From positions 80,804,636 to 80,868,635 of the forward strand of contig CATQJL010000112.1 in the NCBI GenBank assembly GCA_958299035.1: DNA of 64,000 bases. Direction: 5' to 3'. Source of the DNA: Cylicocyclus nassatus (lineage: Eukaryota; Nematoda; Chromadorea; Rhabditida; Strongylidae). Each line of letters starts with the position of its first letter. Within the stretch, counting starts at the first letter, position 1. This document shows, in pieces, positions 35,667 to 45,200 of this stretch. The notes beneath the pieces were generated by a model. The model worked only from the letters and a program-made list of their open reading frames with translations. It was not told the DNA's origin and did not search any database. Made by a program: the position numbers and the translations under genes.

Positions 35667-36749
35667 ATGTTAAAACTGCGTTTACAGGCATTCCTACTGC
35701 TCATGCTGTGCATCTTAACAAAAGGTATCATGTTTTGTATCTTTTCACTGTTACAGAACTATGAGTTTCAGAAGTACACAGTCTAAAAACTGACACTCAA
35801 GTCGTGTACTACAAGTCAAAAGAAAAAACAATATCCAGCCCTAATCAAATTGTCTACTATGATGATAAAATAAAAAGAACATCAATTTCCAATCCTTCCC
35901 GATTTGTCTACTACGGTGATAAAAGAAACATTCTCGAATCTTCACCAAGCAGGACCATCTATTATGACTATGGAAGACCAGTAGAAAGGACGGTAATTGT
36001 TCCACAGCGGGTATGTCACGTTTTTAGTCTGCAGATTCTGTACCCCTACCAGAATATACTGTTTCATTTTTTTAAGGAATTCCTCATACAAAATCTCACA
36101 AACATCACTATTGGAATGTGAGTTTAAACTCTTCTTAGATAACTCAAAATATATAGCCTACAGTACTTGCCACGTCTATGGTGCTAAAATACCAGATTAG
36201 TAAGAAGAGCTGAGTGTGAGTACTGAAACAGGATTTTATATATTTTCAATCAAGGTGCAGAGTCGGTTAAACTGTTGAGCTTTTGATAGAATTTCCATAT
36301 GTGACGTATTTTGCGATTTGACAGCCGGTTTCACCGAAGTTTCGGGAATAACTTTGATCAGTAAATTTTGATCTTGTAGTGGAACGGCCTCATCTTCTCT
36401 TTTGCGGAAAGAATTCCTTTTCTTACATGGAATTCTTAGCATGTCTATAGCTGAAGGCATTAGACCATTGGAAATCCACAACGAAAGCTCTCTAGATTTG
36501 ATTAAATTTTTTCATAAACAGCAACCTCAAAATTACCCTTCTTGAAACTTGTTATTAATTTTTTCAACTGACACTTGTCTCAAACTCGCACTGCCAGCCC
36601 ATTATTCGCATCTAGAGCCCTTTCTGTTCTTCAAAAGATTCTTTGGATTTGCGCGAAACCAAAAAAGCAGAGGTCTGTATGCCCAAAGTCTGTATGCTGT
36701 TGACTATGTACAATCTCAGCTCAAGTCTCAACTGCTTGAGAAAGAATGA
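35667..36749 (+). CDS. Small predicted secreted protein with Tyr-Tyr repeats (gene 3)
   Basis: The exons are 35667-35724, 35772-36010, 36077-36117 and 36638-36749. Exon 1 is a clear signal peptide (MLKLRLQAFLLLMLCILTK) ending on a GT donor in phase 1; a 47-nt intron joins it to exon 2 in frame. Exon 2 holds four copies of a motif of about 17-20 residues: VVYYKSKEKTISSPNQ, IVYYDDKIKRTSISNPSR, FVYYGDKRNILESSPSR and TIYYDYGRPVERT. It ends on CGG|GTATGT in phase 0. Exons 3 and 4 (EFLIQNLTNITIG, then FFGFARNQKSRGLYAQ to a Lys/Gln-rich end) fit by phase, giving about 149 aa, but these two are less certain; exon 3 could instead end the protein at the TGA at 36119. No known family is recognised. The YY repeats suggest a structural or cross-linkable secreted protein, which is inference only. 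Confidence 0.6.
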
Positions 36750-38443
36750 GAGTGGTCAAACTCTGCACAAGTATGTATAGAGATTGTTATTTTCACTTAG
36801 ATGAAGTTGTCCTAATTTGAAGGCAATTCATGTGTTCTTTGTTTCGAAAATTCTTCTACTAAAGCATACATTTTTTCAAAGCTGTTATGGATACAAACAA
36901 AGAAAGTAAACAAATCGCAGCAACCATCCAAATTGAGATGTGTATGAATTGCTTGAAGTAGAATGATTTATCCAAAACTGTACTCCATTTCTGCTAAACG
37001 ACATTGGCTAATAAGTTACAAGCATCTATAGCAGCTGCGAAGCGCTGCTGATCTCACTGAAGCTGCTTCACTGTCTACAGCACTCTCTTAATCGTGAATT
37101 TGTTGGAGTACTCCGTAATGAACCTTCTCTTGCGATCCTCATATCAACTCTTTTCCCAGTAAAATTCGAACGCTAAGTTGCTTATTTTTGTAGCATGAAA
37201 AAAATCTAGACGTACACGCAAAAACGTTACAAAGCTTACCAACCATTCGACCATCCGGGTTCCAAAATCTCAAAGCCATGCATTTCTTTAAACTTTGCCT
37301 GTAACTAATAGGGTAATGTACAAACACAAATTTGCTTAAGTTGTCTGCGTGTATGTTTTCTACCACGATGTTCTGACATCGACTGCGCATTCAAAATCTT
37401 GCGTTCCGCGGTTAAGAAAGTTGATAATTGCAAGCGCCATGACTTCACCAAAATCCTCTTTTGTCATTGTCGCTATCGTAGTAGCACGCTAAAGACCTGT
37501 GTACAAGAGTTTGAGCAAATCCCAAATTTGACGCACATACCGTACACCCACTGTAGGCCAGAATACAGGGTACGCCAAAATTAAAGGTGCGTGTTTGCTT
37601 GAGTGCTAGAAGGATACAAGACGGGCTTGATGACGGTTCAAGCATGTACCTGTTTTCAGCAGCAATTAGCATTGTAATGCTAATGTCAAATCAGAATTTG
37701 GCTGCTTAAGTTTTCGCAAAAAAATCTCAAATCCCTCGACAGCCAAAGTATGCTCTGTACGCAGATCCAACTTTGAAAATTGACACGATATTCCTTCAAG
37801 GACCTTTCCTCTCGTTTTGAGATTGGGCACCAAAGTAGAGCAAGCCTTCGCCTTCAACACCGTTAAGTATGAAAATCTGGGAACTGATTCCAGGATGGAT
37901 CTTCGATTTTTTAGAAACATGCTTGGAGGCACTATATCAAAAGTCAGTGGTATTTTGGCCCTGCTGAGTGCGCCTAAGAATCAGAAAATGTCTTCTCAGT
38001 CAGTTTCAAAACTGTTTTCATGGACAGCTCTTATAATATACGCTCTTCTACACGTCTCATAAATAAAGAAATGCCTGTTACCTGGAAGGTTTTGCGCGTC
38101 TGAGTTTTGCTATCGATTTTGAACATAAATTGTTGTTCGTACGCAGGTATTTTTTGCAAACACATCTTTGTATTCCGTAAAAGAACAAATTTATGTAAAT
38201 GCAACTAAGACTATGTGATAGCGCAAAGTGTGCTCTCAACATCAGCTTAGAATGACTCAAAAAGGCTTCGAGTTCATTTAGTTGCAGAGCAAAGTATGAA
38301 GTTAAAAAAATTCCATTGCTTCTTTTAAAAACGGTTAATCTGATTCTTTCAGTCCCCGGAATCTTGAAAAGAGATCTCTTTTAATTCTGTAGATACCTCT
38401 TGTATTTTGGCACCCTGCAACGCTACCGTGCAAAATTGATAAT
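36750..38443. other. Intergenic DNA, no gene recognised
   Basis: No supported gene. Two frames start like signal peptides (at 37988, MSSQSVSKLFSWTALIIYAL, and at 37121, MNLLLRSSYQLFS). The second ends on a phase-2 GTAAAA site that would fit gene 2, but its hydrophobicity is weak, so it is not joined. Confidence 0.45.
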
Positions 38444-38900
38444 TAGGTTGAACCGAAAGTTCTGTCGCACCATTTTCAAAAAATCATAACTTCTTTCCCT
38501 CACAACGATTTTGTGCAATTCAAATTTTGTCGGAAAGCGTAAAGCATGTAGTTTCCAAAAGTTCCTAGGGAGCTTTCCAATATGCTCGGGTTGCAGAGAT
38601 AAAAATGAAAGAACGAGATCATTCGGAATTCGGATTTTTAAGCAAAAATTCTAGAAATCTAGAACTGTGCGATTGAATCCAAAACAGCCACCATCTTAAC
38701 TTTTCTCATAGTTTATTACTAACTGAGTTAAGTTTGTGCTGATCGAGCTCTTCTTTCAAAAGTTATGATTTTTTGAAAAAAATGCCGATAAACCAGTTTC
38801 TTAAGAATCCTTACGAAATTGATTTTTCGGCATTTTTTTCTGAGTGAAAGAAGTTATGATTTTTTTGAAAATGGTGCGACAAAACTTTCGGTTCAACCTA
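38444..38900. mobile_element. Mariner-like MITE with 55-bp terminal inverted repeats
   Basis: The left end TAGGTTGAACCGAAAGTTCT continues through TGTCGCACCATTTTCAAAAA and ATCATAACTTCTTTC. The right end is the near-perfect inverse, finishing CTTTCGGTTCAACCTA at 38900. TA lies at each edge. The TTAGGTTG-type terminus is typical of mariner elements. The 457-bp length and absence of any transposase frame make it non-autonomous. Confidence 0.85.
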
Positions 38901-39487
38901 ATATATTTTTTGCTTAGGTTCCCGATAATCCCAATAGATCATCATCACCCAAATTTGTTACTTTTTCCTACTGCATATCCATCGTTAACAGGTAATGGTG
39001 ATTCTCTCCGCAGTAAGAGCGCGGTATTCGTGACTAGCATTGTCAGATAAGCCTCACAGGCAAAAATCGAGTTACATCACAATTTTCAGATTTTGGGGCT
39101 GAGATAGCTTGTTGGCCGATAAGCTTCGCAGTTCTCAAATAGAACAACTTTTTGCTGTATGAATGGTGGAAATTAAAATTCTTTGCTGCTTCGAAAATAA
39201 ATAATTTAGCAGAACAAAATATTTGCGAAGAAATAAGAGGTTGGTGGTAATATTGCAGAAGAAGCTCCATCGTATAGTCAAAATAACCTCATGATTTGTA
39301 AACAAAACCTTTTCCTACTATATTGCATGTAAGGACGCCTTCAGAACGTAGCTAAACCAGCCACGCAACTGGAATTTTCAACGCTCATAAATTTTTAGCC
39401 TATGATGCCTAACAAAAATGAAATATACTCTTGTATTTACCATCCTAATACGAGCGATATGGTATGCACCTCATTTTGGTTGATGGT

Positions 39488-39700
39488 GAACTCAGCAAAA
39501 AAATCGATAAAAATCGATAAAATCGATATCGATCGATGACGAAAAGTAGCCTATGACACCCGCCGGGGCCCGTAGCGTATGTGTGCCAAGTTTGGTCCGG
39601 ATCGGTTCAGAAATGGAATTTTCTATTCGGAACATACGTACATACAGACATACATACATACATACAGACATACAGACATTCAACTTTATATATAAGATAG
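39488..39700 (-). repeat. ATCGATTTT / TATATATAAAG interspersed repeat, inverted copy
   Basis: AAAATCGATAAAATCGATAT, CGATGACGAAAAGTAGCC, TATGACACCCGCCGGGGCC, a CATACAGA run and TTATATATAAGAT are the inverse of 54694-54880. Identity in this 190-bp part is high, indicating recent spread. Confidence 0.85.
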
Positions 39701-39719
39701 CGCGCGCTCAGGCAGGCGT

Positions 39720-40520
39720 GTGTCAATAAGGTGCGCACCGTTAGCCCCGCCTATCGCAAGATGGACGAGTTCTCTGCAGTACAGCTCTAGCACTGGTTCA
39801 TGGCCATGTTCCATTGTCAATCGAAAGCAACTTCTGATAGTGAGCTATAAGTTTGTTGCAAGCTAGGAGAAAGCCTGACTATTTGACTACAGAATTGCTT
39901 CAATTTCTTATCTTTTTTTTTGCCAGTCAATGAACAGCGTGAATTTCAAAAAATTTGCTGTTCTACCTATAAACGACCAAGTGACTCCTGGATATCCAAC
40001 TTTGGAGTGTGAAATCAACCTAGAAGACCTCAGGCATGATTGTCTGAGTGACCTCACATCTTACGACAACTTCACACGCAGTTTCGATTGTGTTACAGAT
40101 CCATCTATATTGAAAATAGCAGTTTTTGGAAGCAAAATAAAAGAGTTTTGAATTTAGAACACACTCGAAAAAAATATAAGTGCAGTGTGATTTTCCCTTT
40201 TCCTGAAACCTGAAAAAATTTGTGTGATATAACCGCATATTTGCAAAACGAGTAATATATGATTATGCGAAACATTACCAAATGTAATGATATATACAAG
40301 TCATTGAAATTAGCTTACTTGAAAAAAAAATTCGCCTTGTTTTGAATTCTCGTCGCAGTGAAATCTGTTTGCTATGATTAGGGTTTCAAAACTTACTTTT
40401 TAAAAGAGATAATCCTGTTGGTCATTTCAGCAATGATAATAACATTTCTCAGTAAGCTGAATTCTTCTTGAACTAGACTTGAGAGTGCACAATAATATTC
40501 AATTCAGTATAGTAACAGAT
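39720..40520 (+). repeat. 0.7-kb repeat shared with 54060-54690 (contains a 73-codon frame)
   Basis: AACTTTTGATAGTGAG-type sequence at about 39830, a frame starting MNSVNFKKFAVLPINDQVTP at 39930, and downstream AGTGCAGTGTGATTTTCC are repeated in the same order at 54060-54690. In that copy the frame is broken by stops. The intact frame here ends VFGSKIKEF at 40151 and follows a TTTTTTTGCCAG acceptor-like site, so it could be an old exon carried by the repeat. No family is recognised. Confidence 0.7.
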
Positions 40521-40560
40521 GTGAGTAAAAAAAACACTTTTTTTATGAACGAAATATTAG

Positions 40561-40859
40561 CAGTGGCGTACCGAGGGCCCCCCCCCCCAAGAACGGGTCG
40601 CGAAATTTTTGAAAGTTATTTACATGATTTATAAAAATGCGCAAATGACTTGTATGTAATTGTAAACAATTAAAATATTTTTTAAAATTTTCTAAAAATT
40701 CATTTTGGTCTTGTAAAAATATTTTTTTTCGGTTCTGAGTTCGCGAAAATCTTAGGAAGCATACCAAAAAAATTTCGGAGTGCGTGAGTGACGCCATGCA
40801 CCTTTATCGAAAAAATTTTTGTCGCCCCCGAGCCGAAATCCTGGGTACGCCCTGTATAG
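40561..40859 (+). repeat. MITE with CAGTGGCGTACC ends, copy 1
   Basis: The left end CAGTGGCGTACCGAGGGCC is mirrored by GGGTACGCCCTG at about 40840-40851. The interior has ATTTTTGAAAGTTA, AAAATTCATTTT and GTGAGTGACGCCATGCA. The inverse copy is at 52515-52855, and degenerate copies lie near 21100 and 25220. CAGTGGCG-type termini recall hAT elements, but target duplications were not checked. Confidence 0.65.
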
Positions 40860-40869
40860 GAGAGTTTTC

Positions 40870-40985
40870 CAATGGCTGCAACGCATTCCTAGGCTAATTA
40901 ACAAGGGGCGGAGCGATCAGCGCACTGCGTACGGTACCCAGCTGGCGGCTGGCACATGCTATCGTTCATAACGTCACACATCCGG
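40870..40985 (+). repeat. Short repeat shared with 55965-56075
   Basis: GCATTCCTAGGCTAATTAAC, GGGGCGGAGCGATCAGCGCA and ACGGTACCCAGCTGGCGGCT recur at 55965-56075 with few changes. A decayed inverse piece may sit near 53950-54020, where GATGAACGATAGCTGG occurs. Confidence 0.75.
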
Positions 40986-41587
40986 GATAGTGCGTACTTA
41001 AAATCCTCGTACCTCTTCGTTATTTCGGAAATTTTCTTGCTTCCAAAGTTACTTTTGAGCCGCAATTTAGGCACGTTACAATAGGAGGCCTTGGTATCGT
41101 ACTAATGCCCAAGTGCGGATCAAAATGTAACTGATGTCAAAAGCGCAGAACCTCTAATTCAAAGTGGACGTTGCCTTTGAAGCTGTCATGTAAGATGTAC
41201 GGGTGCATACGCAGTTATTTCATCCTAGAAGCCTTGTCCCGGCAAAATTTGCTCTCGTTTTTCACATCTCCGTAGCCTTTCCGCCATGCTGAAGCCATAT
41301 CTAAGCTTTTAGCGCTTGAAAACGGCGAAAATGGACTTTTTTTGAAGCTCTCTTTGTCCGCGTTTTCTCCAAATTAAGTTTAAGAAATGGGCAGAGCCTG
41401 GAAATGGGCGGCATCTGTTAGACCCGGAGCGAATTTTGGCTTCACAAAAGCGCTTTTTCGCCCCAGCCTTCACTAATAGAATAGCTGGAATGTCTACCAT
41501 GCAGCACCGCAAATGTCCGCTACCCATCATTTTGAGGGACGCTGCCGTTAAGGGCCACACTTTACAACGCGCCGCGTGGGCCCGCTC

Positions 41588-41957
41588 AAAGGCACCGTCC
41601 ACCTTGAATTAGGAGTTATGAGCTTCTGGCATCATGCGATAGTAGGGCATTCTATCAAGCCATTGCTTGAGTCGCGGCTCAAAATGTCATTTCCAAAGCG
41701 AGAAGATCGCTCCGGAATAACGGAGAGGCACGAGGACCCCAAATCTGCACTGCCCTCTTTCAGTAATGCCCGCCCATCCTTGCCTGATCAACCAATCACC
41801 GTTAACCCCTACAAGTTTGTGCGTTCCACTAAACCTGAACCCGCAGGGTTGTGGCAGTTTTCGTGAATCCTCGACTCCATAGTCATTGCTTAAGAGACAT
41901 GAGAATGCCCCGTAACGACAACATGGAAGTCGAGAATTTGTGTGAACGGTGCCTCTA
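41588..41957. repeat. MITE with AAAGGCACCGTCCA ends, copy 1
   Basis: AAAGGCACCGTCCACCTTGA at the left is mirrored by GTGTGAACGGTGCCTCT at the right. Interior landmarks (CGCGGCTCAAAATGTC, CGAGAAGATCGC, GGAATAACGGAGAGGCACGA) match the copy at 59678-60008. A partial copy lies at 53876-53960 inside gene 2. The overlapping ORFs on both strands come from the element. Confidence 0.75.
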
Positions 41958-42271
41958 ACGCTTCCCACGGCAGCAGATTATATATGTAGTATAGTCACAT
42001 ACAATCGCAAGTAGGCATACAGATTCTAAAACTAACATTATGAAATCTCCTCAAAACAAGCTGATTTCTCTCATAGATGTACCATGTGCTTAAAGGTGCG
42101 GAGGAGTAAGGGCGTCGTTCAGGCAGTTTTAAAGGGTAGAATCGTTTTTGGTGCGTGAGCTTGTCGTTACGCTTTTGGTTGGTATTAAACCTTCTCTTAC
42201 AAGACAAGTACGAAGGCTATCACGCGCGTGCAAAGCACTTGGGCTCTTAGTCTCAAATTAATAATTTTTAG

Positions 42272-45200
42272 GATGCATCCCCCTCCAGAACATAGACGCT
42301 GCAAGTCAGATTTGGATTGTCACGGCCTTCGTAACGGAAGATGTTTTCACAACATCTGTGTGGAAGGAGGAACGAGATGCTTGACAGATGCTCAATGTCC
42401 GAAGTTTCCATTTTCGCAGTGTGTTGACGCATTTTGTTTGAGACTCGGTCATCAATGCACACTAGATCAGGAATGTCCGTTATTTCCCCTAACGGTATGC
42501 GTACACAATCGATGCATCAGATTGGGGCAAAGTTGCACTCGTTCCGAAGAATGTCAGTCGTATCCACACAGCACGTGCATTAATGGCGTTTGCGAAAAAG
42601 CGATAATAAGGAGATGCAGCAAAGACAGTGAATGCGATGGATCCTTCAATCAGTATTGCGAGCGAGGGTACTGTGTTTCGTACGGGCAATATTGCAGCCA
42701 CAATTGCCCTTGCCCTAATTATCCTCATGTAAGCTGCATCGATTCACGATGTAGAAGATTTGGTCAACTATGCCGCACTTCAAAAGATTGTGCACATCCC
42801 CTTATGACTTGCCGGAGTTCCATTTGTCAGTTTGTGAGCAGGCATGGTGTTATAAAAAAATGTCAAGCAGATAATCAATGCAATCCCAACGCATACAGTT
42901 TCTGCATCAGAGGGCGTTGCGTTAGCCTCGGCCAGGACTGTAGAACAGACAGCGAATGTAGCTACGATTCACAGTGCGTCAACTCACGCTGCGTAAAACT
43001 TGGGCAGCAATGTACCAACACCATCGACTGTCCCTTCCCCATGTACACGATGTGTAAGAACGGCATTTGTCAGAAGAACTCAGGAAGTGGAGGTAGATGC
43101 TATTCGGACAAGCAGTGCAACCCTTCGGCTTACAGTTTCTGCATCAGTGGAAGTTGCATTAGCCTCGGCCAGGACTGTAGAACAGACAGCGAATGTAGCT
43201 ACGATTCACAGTGCGTCAACTCACGCTGCGTAAAACTTGGGCAGCAATGTACCAACACCATCGACTGTCCCTTCCCCATGTACACGATGTGTAAGAACGG
43301 CATTTGTCAGAAGAACTCAGGAAGTGGAGGTAGATGCTATTCGGACAAGCAGTGCAACCCTTCGGCTTACAGTTTCTGCATCAGTGGAAGTTGCATTAGC
43401 CTCGGCCAGGACTGTAGAACAGACAGCGAATGTAGCTACGATTCACAGTGCGTCAACTCACGCTGCGTAAAACTTGGGCAGCAATGTACCAACACCATCG
43501 ACTGTCCCTTCCCCATGTACACGATGTGTAAGAACGGCATTTGTCAGAAGAACTCAGGAAGTGGAGGTAGATGCTATTCGGACAAGCAGTGCAACCCTTC
43601 GGCTTACAGTTTCTGCATCAGTGGAAGTTGCATTAGCCTCGGCCAGGAATGTAGAACAGACAGCGAATGTAGCTACGATTCACAGTGCGTCAACTCACGC
43701 TGCGTAAAACTTGGGCAGCAATGTACCAACACCATCGACTGTCCCTTCCCCATGTACACGATGTGTAAGAACGGCATTTGTCAGAAGAACTCAGGAAGTG
43801 GAGGTAGATGCTACTCGGACAAGCAGTGCAACCCTTCGGCTTACAGTTTCTGCATCAGTGGAAGTTGCATTAGCCTCGGCCAGGACTGTAGAACAGACAG
43901 CGAATGCACCTACGATTCACAGTGCGTCAACTCACGCTGCGTAAAACTTGGGCAGCAATGTACCAACACCATCGACTGTCCCTTCCCCATGTACACGATG
44001 TGTAAGAACGGCATTTGTCAGAAGAACTCAGGAAGTGGAGGTAGATGCTATTCGGACAAGCAGTGCAACCCTTCGGCTTACAGTTTCTGCATCAGTGGAA
44101 GTTGCATTAGCCTCGGCCAGGACTGTAGAACAGACAGCGAATGTAGCTACGATTCACAGTGCGTCAACTCACGCTGCGTAAAACTTGGGCAGCAATGTAC
44201 CAACACCATCGATTGTCCCTTCCCCATGTACACGATGTGTAAGAACGGCATTTGTCAGAAGAACTCAGGAGGTGGAGGTAGATGCTACTCGGACAAACAG
44301 TGCAACCCTTCGGCTTACAGTTTCTGCATCAGTGGAAGTTGCATTAGCCTCGGCCAGGACTGTAGAACAGACAGCGAATGTACCTACGATTCGCAGTGCG
44401 TCAACTCACGCTGCGTAAAACTTGGGCAGCAATGTACCAACACCATCGACTGTCCTTTCCCCATGTATACGATGTGTAAGAACGGCATTTGTCAGAAGAA
44501 CTCAGGAGGTGGAGGTAGATGCTACTCGGACAAACAGTGCAACCCTTCGGCTTACAGTTTCTGCATCAGTGGAAGTTGCATTAGCCTCGGCCAGGACTGT
44601 AGAACAGACAGCGAATGTACCTACGATTCACAGTGCGTCAACTCACGCTGCGTAAAACTTGGGCAGCAATGTACCAACACCATCGACTGTCCCTTCCCCA
44701 TGTACGCGATGTGTAAGAACGGCATTTGTCAGAAGAACTCAGGAGGTGGAAGTAGATGCTATTCGGACAAGCAGTGCAACCCTTCGGCTTACAGTTTCTG
44801 CATCAGTGGAAGTTGCATTAGCCTCGGCCAGGAATGTAGAACAGACAGCGAATGTAGCTACGATTCACAGTGCGTCAACTCACGCTGCGTAAAACTTGGG
44901 CAGCAATGTACCAACACCATCGACTGTCCCTTCCCCATGTACACGATGTGTAAGAACGGCATTTGTCAGAAGAACTCAGGAAGTGGAGGTAGATGCTACT
45001 CGGACAAGCAGTGCAACCCTTCGGCTTACAGTTTCTGCATCAGTGGAAGTTGCATTAGCCTCGGCCAGGACTGTAGAACAGACAGCGAATGTACCTACGA
45101 TTCGCAGTGCGTCAACTCACGCTGCGTAAAACTTGGGCAGCAATGTACCAACACCATCGACTGTCCTTTCCCCATGTATACGATGTGTAAGAACGGCATT

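Noticed and set aside
37988..38062. MSSQSVSKLFSWTALIIYALLHVS as the missing first exon of gene 2
   Set aside because: There is no GT donor in the required phase before the stop.
42228..42271. Start of gene 2 at 42228
   Set aside because: The codon there is GTG, and a TTTTTAG acceptor at 42271 together with the gene 1 structure shows that this is intron.
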